A stretch of 64,000 nucleotides of DNA from G963668435 sp963668435 (GTDB taxonomy: Bacteria; Latescibacterota; Latescibacteria; Latescibacterales; Latescibacteraceae), in contig CAXXSC010000010.1 in the NCBI GenBank assembly GCA_963668435.2, forward strand, positions 535,002-599,001. The letters run 5' to 3'. The position numbers were made by a program, and so were the translations under genes. Positions within the stretch are counted from its first letter, which is position 1. Each line of letters opens with the position of its first letter. Shown piece by piece: positions 1 through 9,596 of the stretch. The notes beneath the pieces are model-generated. The model saw only the letters and a list, made by a program, of their open reading frames with translations, did no database searches and was not told the origin of the DNA.

Positions 1-2355
1 TACTCGATTCCTGAGGAGTTGAGGGAACGGACCTGTTTCGGCTGCCGTGCCCTCGTGCCCTTTGGCAAGCGTGTGCTGACCGGTTTCATTGTCGGATTCA
101 GCGACAAATGTGACCTCCCTCCTTCCAAGATCAAGAGCCTTATCGACATTATCGACGACAGCCCCGTTTTCGACAGCCATATGCTCGAACTGGCTGAATG
201 GGTAGCAGGCTACTATCTCGCATCGGCTGGTGAGGTACTCAGAGCCGCCATGCCATTCGGATCAATGATAAGATCGCGCATCAGGCTGTTTCTTTCTGAC
301 AATGCACCCGATGATACCACGCTCACCGACCGTCAGAAGGAAATAATCGAGGCACTGCGTAAATCGGACGGCATGTTGCTGAGGAAACTGGAAAGCAATC
401 TCGGGAAACAGCTTTCCTCACAGGTCAGGACACTGGAATCCAAAGGCTTTCTTACCTGCAAACAGGAGCTTTCCGAACAGGCGGCCAGACAAAAAACTGT
501 CCGTTTTGTCCTGCCATCGGAAAACGGCGCGCCTCTTCCAGCACGGGCCCGTGAACAGCGGCGCTGCCGTGAAATCCTCGAAAAACATCCCGAAGGTATA
601 GTGCTGTCGGAACTGCTTGAACGCTACTCGCTGTCGCGCGGTGTGGTAAACGCCGTGGTCGAATCCGGCAATGCGATTTATGAAGAGCGTGGAGAGCTGC
701 GCAAAGCCGCGCTTCTCGAACAGGAATCAGTCAAGATTGACCATGAATTGACTGCCGACCAGATCAGAGTCCTGGCCGAAATCGAAGAAGAGGCTGCGGA
801 ACAGGCGCCACGTCCGATCCTGCTTCGAGGCGTCACCGGCAGCGGTAAAACGAGGATATATCTCGAACTTGCCGGGAAGGCACTTGCTGAAAGCAAGGGT
901 GCGATCATCCTTGTTCCTGAGATAGCATTGACCCCGCAGACAACGCGTTTTTTCACATCGGCGTTCGGAGACCGGGTGGCGGTGCTCCATTCAGGACTAT
1001 CGGCGGGTGAGCGTTTCGATATGTGGCACCAGATCAACAACGGTATTCGCGATATCGTCATCGGCCCCCGTTCAGCAGTTTTCGCGCCACTGAAAAATCC
1101 GGGAATAATCATTGTCGACGAGGAACACGACACGTCCTACAAACAGACAGACCAGGCACCACGCTATCATGCCCGCGATACAGCTGTTATGCGCGGACGG
1201 CTGCTGGGAATACCAGTCGTGGCAGGATCGGCGACTCCCTCTCTCGAATCCTGGCTTAACGCCCAAACAGGGAAATACCGAATCTGTACACTGCCCAACA
1301 GGATTCAGGAACGTCCACTGCCGGAAATCATTGTAGCAGACATGCGCACGGAACGTTCCGAGGGAAATCACTCCTCGATTTCCCGCCAGCTCAGAGACGA
1401 GCTGGATATCAGGAAAAACACTACGGAAAAATGTATCATCCTTGTCAACCGGCGTGGTTATGCCACCGCAGTCCAGTGCCGTGATTGCGGTGAAGTCCTC
1501 CAGTGCCCCAACTGTTCGGTACCGTTGACCTATCACTCGTCAAAAGGGCTGGCGCTCTGCCATGTCTGTGCACATAGTCAGCTCATTCTCGAACACTGTC
1601 CCCACTGCGGTTCCACGGACCTCCATCACAGGGGCACCGGGACCCAGCGCCTGGAAAGCGAACTCGCAAAAATCGTGGGTAGTCAAGGTATTGTCCGCAT
1701 GGATTCAGATACTACTGGAGCGCATGATGCCCATCAGCGACTTCTCGATGAGTTCAGGGAGGGCGATGCAACCGTTCTGCTCGGAACACAGATGGTAGCC
1801 AAAGGCTTCGATTTTCCCGAAGTGACCCTGGTTGGAATCATTTCGGCAGACGCCTCGCTTTACATCCCCGATTTCAGGGCAGGCGAGCGAACATTCCAGC
1901 TCATTACACAGGTGGCTGGACGGGCCGGACGCGGTACAAAACCGGGCAAGGTAGTTCTCCAGACATTCACTCCCGATAACCCCGATATCATGGATGCCAT
2001 GAATCATAACTATCTTGATTTTGCCGAGCGGGAACTTTCCAATCGTGTGGATGTGCAGTTCCCCCCCTATGCCCGCCTCATTCTCCTTGAAATAAAATCA
2101 CCACATAGGAACAGCACAGAATTGACAGCGAATGAGCTCACAGAATACCTGACTAAGTACGCTCCGGAAAGCACAGAGGTACTCGGGCCGGTCGAGGCGC
2201 CGCTGCCGAGAATCAGAGGCAAATACCGTATGCACATCCTTCTCAAAACCCTGCAGATCACAAAACTGCTTCCCCTCATCCGGTTTGTCATGGACAAACA
2301 GGCACAGAACACAATCGATGTCCTGGTGGATGTAGATCCTCTGGATATGATGTAG
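1..2355 (+). CDS. priA: Primosomal protein N' (replication restart helicase PriA), 5' end outside window
   Basis: Superfamily 2 DNA helicase that reloads the replisome at stalled forks. The reading frame is open from base 1, and the residues before the first possible start already match the PriA DNA-binding domain (an IPEELR-type stretch leading to LVPFGKRV), so the gene begins upstream of the window; 784 residues are visible. Walker A GVTGSGKT lies near visible residue 277 and the DEEH box near 373. About nt 1480-1620 encode the family's paired zinc-binding cysteines (CRDC, CPNC, CHVC, CPHC). The helicase C-terminal motif QVAGRAGRG follows. Length and domain order are normal for the family. 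The gene downstream is convergent, 76 bp away. Confidence 0.96.
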   Translation, partial: YSIPEELRERTCFGCRALVPFGKRVLTGFIVGFSDKCDLPPSKIKSLIDIIDDSPVFDSHMLELAEWVAGYYLASAGEVLRAAMPFGSMIRSRIRLFLSDNAPDDTTLTDRQKEIIEALRKSDGMLLRKLESNLGKQLSSQVRTLESKGFLTCKQELSEQAARQKTVRFVLPSENGAPLPARAREQRRCREILEKHPEGIVLSELLERYSLSRGVVNAVVESGNAIYEERGELRKAALLEQESVKIDHELTADQIRVLAEIEEEAAEQAPRPILLRGVTGSGKTRIYLELAGKALAESKGAIILVPEIALTPQTTRFFTSAFGDRVAVLHSGLSAGERFDMWHQINNGIRDIVIGPRSAVFAPLKNPGIIIVDEEHDTSYKQTDQAPRYHARDTAVMRGRLLGIPVVAGSATPSLESWLNAQTGKYRICTLPNRIQERPLPEIIVADMRTERSEGNHSSISRQLRDELDIRKNTTEKCIILVNRRGYATAVQCRDCGEVLQCPNCSVPLTYHSSKGLALCHVCAHSQLILEHCPHCGSTDLHHRGTGTQRLESELAKIVGSQGIVRMDSDTTGAHDAHQRLLDEFREGDATVLLGTQMVAKGFDFPEVTLVGIISADASLYIPDFRAGERTFQLITQVAGRAGRGTKPGKVVLQTFTPDNPDIMDAMNHNYLDFAERELSNRVDVQFPPYARLILLEIKSPHRNSTELTANELTEYLTKYAPESTEVLGPVEAPLPRIRGKYRMHILLKTLQITKLLPLIRFVMDKQAQNTIDVLVDVDPLDMM

Positions 2356-2430
2356 GCTGTCTGGATAATCACAATCTCTGATGTCTGCTTAATCAGTCAG
2401 ATAAAATATGCGACATTCCTGCAGGAGGGA

Positions 2431-3603
2431 TTAAATCTGGAGCTGCATCTCTACGATTTTCAGCTTGGAAGTATCGATGATTCGGGGCTTGATCTTCTTC
2501 CCTGCACGATCGAAGAGGAGGATAATCACCGGGCGGTTCAGCATCTCCTCATTCATCTTCGCCACGACACCGGAATAACCGATCAGGGTCGGATCGACTA
2601 TATTCACTATCTTGACATATGAACCAACCGGATAATGTGGCACAATGCGCGTCAAAACCTGAACGACGTCCTTATTGTATTTCGTTCCGGCATCAACGAT
2701 AATTTTCTTAATAGCTTCGGCGGGGGTAAGATGCGTTTTGCCTGACGGATCAAGCAGAAGCTTGTCGTAGGCATTCACAACGGCACAAATCTCCGCCAGC
2801 CGGAAAATATAACCTTTGGTTTCACGTTTGATGACGCCAATCGGCGGCAGGTTCTGCCCTTTAAGGCCAATGGGAAAACCGTTGCCATTCTGATGTTCGT
2901 GATGCTGGTTGACAATCTGGGAGACAACCGGTGAAGCGTCATTGCTGTTACTGACAACGAGGTAACCGAACGTGGGATGTTCACGGTACAGATCCTGAGG
3001 GCTCATCAAACTTGATGAAGCGTCAATTTTTTCAGATATGATTTTCCCGAAATCGTGCAGCATACAGCCTAGAGCAAGGTCGGCAAGCTCGTTCCTCGAA
3101 AAACGATAGCGCTGACCGACAAGGATACCAAGAGTCGCCACATTTATACTGTGGTCCATCAGGTAGGTTTCTTGGGTTTTAAACATGATGGACTGCATGA
3201 ACTTGACACCCGCAGCCGAAATATCTTTGAGAATTTCCTCAACGATATTACGCATATCATACGTGATGTTAACCGATTTCAGATAACCTTCATGCAGAAG
3301 TTTACGAACCTTGGAATAGGAAAGGTCCTGAAATTTGAATGCATTCTGTACCTGATCGGCTTTTCCTGCTATTGTTGTCCGCGCCTGAAGCCGCACCTCC
3401 TCGGAAATGACATCCTCGGGAATGACATCCTCGGTTCCCTCCTCCATGACGTAAATATGGCTGACACCTTTTTCGAGGAGGCGACCTTTGATTTCAGGCG
3501 TCAAACGATAACCGGCACCCAACATTAACTTGTTGTTGAAGCCGAAAATCGACTTAGCGAGCACCATGTCAAATGTAACATTTTTAACAGCTATCATTCT
3601 CAT
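2431..3603 (-). CDS. HD-GYP domain protein, probable cyclic-di-GMP phosphodiesterase
   Basis: 390 residues. The N-terminal ~130 residues form the small domain often found ahead of HD-GYP modules. The HD motif MLHDFGKI is near residue 185, followed by HHEHQNGNGFPIGLKG, the HD-GYP signature with GFP in place of GYP. HD-GYP proteins hydrolyse c-di-GMP; the F substitution occurs in active members, so activity is likely but not proven. No receiver, PAS or membrane segment is seen, so the input signal is unclear. Near residue 65 a short repeat (EDVIPEDVISEEV) comes from a 15-bp tandem duplication at about 3408-3437. The gene is divergent from the TrmB-like regulator, with 175 bp of AT-rich DNA between them. 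Confidence 0.88.
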   Translation of the reverse strand: MRMIAVKNVTFDMVLAKSIFGFNNKLMLGAGYRLTPEIKGRLLEKGVSHIYVMEEGTEDVIPEDVISEEVRLQARTTIAGKADQVQNAFKFQDLSYSKVRKLLHEGYLKSVNITYDMRNIVEEILKDISAAGVKFMQSIMFKTQETYLMDHSINVATLGILVGQRYRFSRNELADLALGCMLHDFGKIISEKIDASSSLMSPQDLYREHPTFGYLVVSNSNDASPVVSQIVNQHHEHQNGNGFPIGLKGQNLPPIGVIKRETKGYIFRLAEICAVVNAYDKLLLDPSGKTHLTPAEAIKKIIVDAGTKYNKDVVQVLTRIVPHYPVGSYVKIVNIVDPTLIGYSGVVAKMNEEMLNRPVIILLFDRAGKKIKPRIIDTSKLKIVEMQLQI

Positions 3604-3730
3604 CTGGAAAGCATCCTCATTCGCAAAACAGGTGTATACGACATTGGTATAAAATATATATAAATCATTTTTTTTTCAAGAAAAAACAATTAACTGCCAT
3701 AACTTAGCTCTCCCCATATTTTGAAAAACA

Positions 3731-3774
3731 TTGACAACATTCAAAGAATAACATATATTAACCACTACGGTAGT
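3731..3774 (+). promoter_or_regulatory. Sigma-70 promoter and palindrome ahead of the TrmB-like regulator
   Basis: TTGACA at 3731-3736 and TATATT at 3754-3759 are 17 bp apart, a near-consensus promoter. The expected transcription start (about 3766) leaves a leader of only ~12 nt before the ATG at 3779, with no Shine-Dalgarno sequence. A perfect 11-bp palindrome (actac-g-gtagt, 3764-3774) lies over the predicted start site and could be an operator for autoregulation. The promoter is read directly from the sequence; the operator role is inference. Confidence 0.7.
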
Positions 3775-3778
3775 CACC

Positions 3779-4516
3779 ATGAAAAATGAGCTTGTTATGA
3801 ATGTTGATAAAATTGAAAATATCATGTGCAGTATCGGTTTCACCCGTTATGAGGCACGGGCGTATGCCGCTCTTGTAATTGAAAGCCCGCTTACCGGATA
3901 TGAGCTTTCGAAACAATCAGGCATTCCCGGCTCAAAAATATATGAATGTATCGACCGTCTGGTCCGGAAAGAACTGATCATGCCTGTCAGTGACAATCCG
4001 GCACGTTACGTGGCCGTGCCGCCGGAAGAGCTGGTTCGCCGTCTTTCGAGTGATTTCGACCAGTCGCTGACGACACTTAAAGAGCTCCTCAAGAAAAAAG
4101 CGAAGACTGACACAGTCGAGTACATATTCAATATCAACGGCTATGATGAAATCATCGGCAAGGCACGTGAAATGGCAGAGCGTGCGGAACAATCTCTCGA
4201 CTGTTCTCTCTGGGACAGCGAGGCTTCTGAGCTTGCCGGGGCATTTTCCCAGGCGGTTCAGCGCGGCGTGAAAGTCCGTCACCTCAGTTTCGGAGAACAG
4301 GATATCGAGGGCACCGAACGCTACTGCCACAAAGTGATCGACGAAAGCGACACAAACGGCCGCTGGATTACAGTGGTCGCCGACAACAGCGAGGCGCTGA
4401 CAGGCCAGTGCAGCGGCGACAATGTCGTGGCGGCATGGACAAGGAATCCTTGCCTTGTATTCACTAGCCAGAAGTATATTGAACACGAAATAATCAAAAT
4501 TCAATCGAATCTCTAA
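3779..4516 (+). CDS. TrmB-like transcriptional regulator
   Basis: 245 residues. A winged helix-turn-helix at about residues 15-80 (TGYELSKQSGIPGSKIYECI) matches the TrmB family, which senses sugars or other small molecules through a C-terminal PLD-like domain; residues ~115-245 would be that domain. The ATG at 3779 is only ~12 nt from the predicted transcription start, so translation may be nearly leaderless. Immediately downstream on the same strand is an EamA transporter (45 bp gap), then dapL and lysA, so the regulator may control the transporter. The ligand is unknown. Confidence is high for the family and low for the target. Confidence 0.85.
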   Translation: MKNELVMNVDKIENIMCSIGFTRYEARAYAALVIESPLTGYELSKQSGIPGSKIYECIDRLVRKELIMPVSDNPARYVAVPPEELVRRLSSDFDQSLTTLKELLKKKAKTDTVEYIFNINGYDEIIGKAREMAERAEQSLDCSLWDSEASELAGAFSQAVQRGVKVRHLSFGEQDIEGTERYCHKVIDESDTNGRWITVVADNSEALTGQCSGDNVVAAWTRNPCLVFTSQKYIEHEIIKIQSNL

Positions 4517-4561
4517 CAAGCCGCCTGTTATTTACACTATACAAGGCAACGGACACCACAA

Positions 4562-5428
4562 TTGACTGAAACAGACGGAAACAGTACGGCAAAAGGCATA
4601 ATCATGATGGCGGGAACGGCGATTCTGTTCTCCGTCATGGCGTTGTTTGTACGCATGGCAGCCGCTTCAGTGCCGGTCGGAATGATCGTTTTCACACGAT
4701 ATACTGTCTCGACTTTTTTTATCGCCATTCTCTGGTCAATGAGAGTTTTCCGTATCAGGCCGGTCAACAAGAAGCTCCTTCTGATGCGCGCAGTGGCAGC
4801 GTCACTCGGCGGTGTATTCTACTTTTTTGCCGTTTCCTCCATCACACTCGGCGAGGCGGTGATCCTGAAATACACCTATCCCATTTTCGCGGTCAGTTTC
4901 TCGGCGCTCCTGTACCGCGAGAAGACCAGCCGTTTCGTGCTCGTGCTTATCTTTATGAGTATACTGGGTGTTGGGATACTGATGAACCCGGCGTCTTTCA
5001 ATCCCAGTTTCGGCTATATATGGGGTATGCTCAACGGCATCTCCGCGGGTGCGGCAGTGGCGTTCGTGCGGAAACTCCGTTCGACGGATGATTCGCCGAC
5101 AATCATGTTTTTCACCTCTTTCACCGGCATTATCATCTCGATACCGTTCCTTCTGGGCGGTATTGTAATGCCTGATGCGAGAGAAGCAACGCTGATGCTG
5201 TTAGCCTCCGCAGCCGGTATCGCAGCCCAGTTCGCGCTCGTATACGGTATCAGGTTTATAAAGACAGGTTCGGCTTGCGTGGTCATGGCTCTGGAGGTGG
5301 CACTCTCGGCCCTCCTCGGATTCATTGTTCTCGGTCACACGCTGGGATTCATGCAAATAGTCGGCGGCATACTGATTCTGACCGGCGGCGCAGTACTCAT
5401 CATTTCGGAAAACAAGAAAAACAAATAA
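4562..5428 (+). CDS. EamA/DMT-family inner membrane transporter
   Basis: 288 residues with about ten hydrophobic segments in two related halves (EamA repeats at roughly 10-140 and 150-280), the architecture of drug/metabolite transporters that export amino acids or metabolites. The TTG start at 4562 gives the usual short cytosolic N-terminus before the first membrane helix; an ATG at about 4604 would cut into that helix. The Shine-Dalgarno sequence is weak. Its position between a TrmB-like regulator and lysine-pathway genes hints at amino acid or metabolite efflux, but the substrate cannot be read from sequence. Confidence 0.87.
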   Translation: MTETDGNSTAKGIIMMAGTAILFSVMALFVRMAAASVPVGMIVFTRYTVSTFFIAILWSMRVFRIRPVNKKLLLMRAVAASLGGVFYFFAVSSITLGEAVILKYTYPIFAVSFSALLYREKTSRFVLVLIFMSILGVGILMNPASFNPSFGYIWGMLNGISAGAAVAFVRKLRSTDDSPTIMFFTSFTGIIISIPFLLGGIVMPDAREATLMLLASAAGIAAQFALVYGIRFIKTGSACVVMALEVALSALLGFIVLGHTLGFMQIVGGILILTGGAVLIISENKKNK

Positions 5429-5478
5429 ATCATAACAACATTCACGTAACAGCATGTACGATCAGGAAAGGAACTACT

Positions 5479-6651
5479 ATGGCATTCCAGGTCAATCTCG
5501 CAAATCGGCTTTCAAAGCTCCCCCCCTACCTCTTCGCAGAAATTGACGCGATGAAACAGCAGGCGCTCAAAGAGGGTAAGGACATCATCAACCTCGGTGT
5601 TGGCGATCCCGATCTGCCTACACCGCCGCATATTGTCGAAAGCCTGAAAAACGCTGTCGAGGATCCCTCAAAACATCATTACCCGTCATACGTGGGTATG
5701 CCCGCTTTCCGTGAAAGCATGGCGAATTATTACAAGAACACTCGAAATATCGAGCTCAACCCGGCAACCGAGGTCCAGTCGCTTATCGGTGCGAAAGAGG
5801 GTGTCGGCCATATCCCGCTCGCATTTGTCGATCCAGGCGATATAGTCCTTATTCCCGATCCGGCTTATCCGGTCTACGAGTCGGGAACTTATTTTGCCGG
5901 CGGCGAGCCATATTTCATGCCGCTTCTGGCGGAAAACGGCTTTCTTCCCGATATCGACGCTGTCCCGGCTGATATTCTCGACCGGGCGAAGCTGATGTTT
6001 ATTAACTATCCGAACAATCCCATATCGGCAGTCTGCGACATGTCTTTCTTCGAGAAAGTGATCGCCGTGGCGAAAAAGCACAATATCATTGTCATCCATG
6101 ACGCCGCCTATGCCGATGTTGTCTTCGATGGCTACCGTATGCCGTCTTTTCTCGAGACACCGGGTGCAAAAGATGTCGGTATCGAGATTTACAGCCTGTC
6201 GAAAACCTACAACATGACCGGCTGGCGTATCGCCGCGGCGCTTGGTAATGCTGAAATCGTCGGCGGTTTGGGCAAGATCAAGACCAATCTCGACTCGGGT
6301 GTTTTCGAACCGATCCAGCATGCCGCCATCACGGCACTCGATTCCAGCCAGGACTGTGTGATCGAGAACAACAAAATATTCCAGGATCGCCGTGATGTAC
6401 TCGTCGACGGTCTCAACAGCATCGGCTGGAAAGTCGACAAACCAAAAGCCACCTTCTATGTGTGGATCCGCATTCCTGAGGGAGCAAAATCCTCCGAGAT
6501 CACCAAACGTCTGATCCAGGAGGCGGCCATTGTCACAACACCGGGCAACGGTTTCGGTCCTCACGGCGAGGGTTACATCCGCATGACGATCACCACGCCG
6601 AAAGACCGCCTTGAAGAAACGGTCAGCCGTATGGCAAAAATGCAGTTCTAA
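5479..6651 (+). CDS. dapL: LL-diaminopimelate aminotransferase
   Basis: 390 residues, class I/II PLP aminotransferase that converts tetrahydrodipicolinate directly to LL-diaminopimelate, bypassing the acylated DapC/D/E steps. The motif NLGVGDPDLPTPPHIVESL near the start and the PLP-lysine motif SLSKTYNMTGWRIA (lysine at about 240) are diagnostic of the DapL/AspC-like group. The ATG at 5479 follows a good ribosome site (aggaaagg). The open frame continues 204 bp upstream into the transporter gene, but that extension has no homologous content. Assignment to DapL rather than another aminotransferase is supported by lysA and dapF close by on the same strand. Confidence 0.93.
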   Translation: MAFQVNLANRLSKLPPYLFAEIDAMKQQALKEGKDIINLGVGDPDLPTPPHIVESLKNAVEDPSKHHYPSYVGMPAFRESMANYYKNTRNIELNPATEVQSLIGAKEGVGHIPLAFVDPGDIVLIPDPAYPVYESGTYFAGGEPYFMPLLAENGFLPDIDAVPADILDRAKLMFINYPNNPISAVCDMSFFEKVIAVAKKHNIIVIHDAAYADVVFDGYRMPSFLETPGAKDVGIEIYSLSKTYNMTGWRIAAALGNAEIVGGLGKIKTNLDSGVFEPIQHAAITALDSSQDCVIENNKIFQDRRDVLVDGLNSIGWKVDKPKATFYVWIRIPEGAKSSEITKRLIQEAAIVTTPGNGFGPHGEGYIRMTITTPKDRLEETVSRMAKMQF

Positions 6652-6801
6652 AACCAACCGCAATGAACATGGCCCGGCACTACGTTTACGTATGGAATAG
6701 CGAACAAGTCTAATCTGACAAGTGCCGGACGATATCAGCGTGAGGTTTAACGATAATCATTCGCCCGCGTTGAATGAACAAAACAGATAACGGAGAATAC
6801 T

Positions 6802-8040
6802 ATGCACTGGTTTACACGCAAAGAGGGTGTGCTTCATGCAGATGAGGTACCCCTGACCAGAATAGCGGAGGAATTCGGCACACCCACCTTCGTGTACTCG
6901 AGAAATACACTTGAGCGTCATATCGACAAAATCGATGGTGCATTCAATGATATCGACCATCTCACCTGCTACTCGGTCAAGGCAAATTCGACCGGTGCGG
7001 TGCTTAAAGTCTTGGCCGAACGTGGTCTGGGAGCCGACATCGTTTCCGGCGGCGAGCTGTTCCGCGCCCGCAAGGCCGGTATTCCCGCCGAGAAAATCGT
7101 TTTTTCCGGTGTGGGCAAAACAGACGATGAAATCGCATACGCGCTCGACGAGGGCATCCTCATGTTTAATGTCGAGTCCGAATCCGAACTCCTTGCGATC
7201 AACAGGGGCGCTGGCGAAAAAGGGGTGAAAGCGCCTATCTCGTTCCGTGTCAATCCCAATGTTGATCCCAAGACCCATCCCTACATGGCGACCGGGCTCA
7301 AGAAGAGCAAGTTCGGTGTCCCGCAGAGTCAGGCTCTCGAACTGTACGAAAAGGCGGCCTCGCTCGATAATATCGATGTCATCGGTATCGATGCTCATAT
7401 CGGCAGCCAGCTTACCGATGTCAGCCCCTATCGTGAGGCGGCGGAACGTCTCCGCGACCTTGTCAACGCTATCAAGGCGAAAGGCATCGATATCAAGCTC
7501 ATCGATATCGGCGGCGGTCTCGGTATTAATTACGACGAAGAACACCCGCCCGATCCTGATGTATGGGCAAACATGGTGATTCCCGTGCTGAAAGAGACAG
7601 GCTGCAAGCTGATCCTCGAACCGGGCCGTTCCATTGTCGGTAACGCGGGTGTAATGATCACGAAAGTGATCTACATCAAGCGCAATGAGGATAAGACATT
7701 TGTGATCACCGACGGCGCAATGAACGACCTTATGCGTCCCACGCTCTACGACTCACATCATACGATCGTTCCGGTTATCGAGCGCGGCGAAGGCCGTGAG
7801 CTTGTCGATGTTGTCGGCCCCATCTGCGAATCCGGTGATTTCCTCGCGAAAGACCGCGAGATCGACATGCCTCTTGAAGGTGATATTATGGCGGTCATGT
7901 CCGCCGGCGCTTACGGCAAAACGATGTCGTCCAACTACAATTCACGCCCTCGCGGCGCCGAGGTCATGGTGCATGGCGAGGATATCATGCTTGTCGCTGA
8001 GCGCGAAAGCTGGGAAGACCTCGTTGCACGGGAAAAGTAA
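6802..8040 (+). CDS. lysA: Diaminopimelate decarboxylase
   Basis: 412 residues, fold-type III PLP enzyme that decarboxylates meso-diaminopimelate to L-lysine. The PLP-lysine motif YSVKANS is near residue 57, the glycine-rich phosphate-binding motif GGGLG near 239, and the active-site cysteine motif CESGD near 343. Length is typical for the family. It follows dapL by 150 bp on the same strand and forms, with dapF at 10.9 kb, the lysine/peptidoglycan precursor set. The start ATG is preceded by cggagaatact. Confidence 0.96.
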   Translation: MHWFTRKEGVLHADEVPLTRIAEEFGTPTFVYSRNTLERHIDKIDGAFNDIDHLTCYSVKANSTGAVLKVLAERGLGADIVSGGELFRARKAGIPAEKIVFSGVGKTDDEIAYALDEGILMFNVESESELLAINRGAGEKGVKAPISFRVNPNVDPKTHPYMATGLKKSKFGVPQSQALELYEKAASLDNIDVIGIDAHIGSQLTDVSPYREAAERLRDLVNAIKAKGIDIKLIDIGGGLGINYDEEHPPDPDVWANMVIPVLKETGCKLILEPGRSIVGNAGVMITKVIYIKRNEDKTFVITDGAMNDLMRPTLYDSHHTIVPVIERGEGRELVDVVGPICESGDFLAKDREIDMPLEGDIMAVMSAGAYGKTMSSNYNSRPRGAEVMVHGEDIMLVAERESWEDLVAREK

Positions 8041-8053
8041 GCGGTACTAACAA

Positions 8054-8079
8054 CCCTGCCACAGGCTGTCCTGGCAGGG
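8054..8079 (+). terminator. Hairpin after lysA, weak terminator candidate
   Basis: Perfect 8-bp stem (ccctgcca / tggcaggg) with a 10-nt loop, 14 bp after the lysA stop. No T-tract follows, so it may stabilise the mRNA end or attenuate read-through into eno rather than stop transcription. Confidence 0.4.
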
Positions 8080-8186
8080 CAAAAGTGCCAAAAGTACTAT
8101 GAATATCGGCTAAAAATGCCTATATTACATTACTACCCACATTAACATGCATAATAAACATTCATTATCTTTTGGAGGAGACTAAT

Positions 8187-9479
8187 ATGACTGGCATTAT
8201 CAATGTCGAAGGACGTGAGATTCTCGATTCGCGCGGCAACCCGACTGTCGAGGTCGAGGTTCTGCTCGAAAGCGGCGCAATGGGACGCGCTTGTGTTCCC
8301 TCGGGCGCATCAACCGGCGTGAATGAGGCTGTTGAGCTTCGCGACGGTGACAAGAGCCGTTATCTTGGCAAGGGTGTCCTCAAGGCTGTTGAAAATATCA
8401 ATACAATCATCGCTCCCGAAGTCGAGCTTCTCGACGCTACCGACCAGATCACCATCGACAAGACAATGATCGAGCTCGACGGCACAGAGAACAAGGGCAA
8501 ACTTGGCGCAAATGCCATCCTGGGCGTTTCCATGGCCTGCGCACGCGCAGCTGCCGATGCTCTCGGCCTTCCGCTCTACCAGTATCTCGGTGGTGTTCAC
8601 GCTCACCTGCTCCCCACCCCGATGATGAATATCATCAACGGCGGTATGCATGCCGACAACAATGTCGACCTGCAGGAGTTCATGGTCATGCCGGTTGGCG
8701 CTCCGACATTCCGCGAAGCGCTGAGGATGGGTGCCGAGGTCTTCCACGCACTGAAAGCCGTTCTCAAGGGCAAAGGCTACAACACAGCAGTCGGCGACGA
8801 GGGTGGTTTCGCTCCCGACCTGAAATCGAACGAAGAGGCTCTTTCGGTCATCATGGAAGCTATCGACAAGGCCGGATACAAACCCGGTGATGATGTCATG
8901 ATCGCTCTCGATCCTGCCGCCAGCTCCTTCTTCGACAAAGACAAAGGCAAATACATCCTCGCAGGCGAAGGCAACAAAGAGCTCACCAGCGAGGAAATGG
9001 TCGACTTCTACGCTAACCTGGTCGCCAAGTACCCGATCATCTCGATCGAGGACGCTCTTGACGAGGACGATTGGGACGGCTTCAAGCTGATCACCGAAAA
9101 GCTCAGCTCCAAGATCCAGCTCGTCGGCGACGATCTCTTCGTGACGAACACCAAGTTCCTCAAGAAGGGCATCGACATGGGCGTTGCCAACTCTATCCTC
9201 ATGAAGGTCAACCAGATCGGTACGCTCACAGAGTCTTTCGCAGCCATCGAGATGGCTATGAAAGCCAAGTACACCGCGGTCGTCTCGCACCGTTCGGGCG
9301 AAACCGAGGATTCGACCATCGCCGACATCGTGGTCGCAACCAACGCCGGTCAGATCAAGACTGGTTCAGCCAGCCGCTCTGACCGTATTGCCAAGTACAA
9401 TCAGCTTCTCCGCATCGAGGACGAGCTGGGCGACAACGCTGTCTACGCAGGCAAAAACGCTTTCTATTCCATAGGCTAA
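8187..9479 (+). CDS. eno: Enolase (phosphopyruvate hydratase)
   Basis: 430 residues. Glycolytic and gluconeogenic enzyme interconverting 2-phosphoglycerate and phosphoenolpyruvate. Seen: the N-terminal REILDSRGNPTVEVEV signature, the catalytic glutamate in DEGGFAPDL, the Mg-binding SIEDALDEDDWDG, and the signature SHRSGETEDSTIADIVVA with GQIKTGSASRSDRIAKYNQ near the end. The ATG at 8187 has a strong ribosome site (ggagga, 6 bp upstream); a TTG 15 bp earlier in the same frame would place the ribosome site inside the gene. Codon use is strongly GC-biased at third positions, which creates long spurious frames on the other strand. Confidence 0.99.
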   Translation: MTGIINVEGREILDSRGNPTVEVEVLLESGAMGRACVPSGASTGVNEAVELRDGDKSRYLGKGVLKAVENINTIIAPEVELLDATDQITIDKTMIELDGTENKGKLGANAILGVSMACARAAADALGLPLYQYLGGVHAHLLPTPMMNIINGGMHADNNVDLQEFMVMPVGAPTFREALRMGAEVFHALKAVLKGKGYNTAVGDEGGFAPDLKSNEEALSVIMEAIDKAGYKPGDDVMIALDPAASSFFDKDKGKYILAGEGNKELTSEEMVDFYANLVAKYPIISIEDALDEDDWDGFKLITEKLSSKIQLVGDDLFVTNTKFLKKGIDMGVANSILMKVNQIGTLTESFAAIEMAMKAKYTAVVSHRSGETEDSTIADIVVATNAGQIKTGSASRSDRIAKYNQLLRIEDELGDNAVYAGKNAFYSIG

Positions 9480-9499
9480 GCGTTTTCGATATACACTGG

Positions 9500-9530
9500 A
9501 TGCGGCCTGTCGATACCCGGCGGGCCGCAT
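9500..9530 (+). terminator. GC-rich hairpin after eno
   Basis: 8-bp perfect stem (atgcggcc / ggccgcat) beginning 20 bp after the eno stop. No T-run follows, so termination would be factor-dependent or partial. Confidence 0.4.
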
Positions 9531-9596
9531 TCTGCAATAAACGATTAACAAACATACAATAACGGTATAACCCGACAACGGACGACGGTAGGAACG

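Noticed and set aside
4562..5428. Amino acid exporter with named substrate
   Set aside because: EamA membership is clear, but nothing in the sequence fixes the substrate.
5686..6663. 325-residue open frame opposite dapL
   Set aside because: Same codon-bias artefact; no recognisable start context.
8310..9290. 326-residue open frame opposite enolase
   Set aside because: Mirror of eno produced by GC-biased third positions; no family features or ribosome site.
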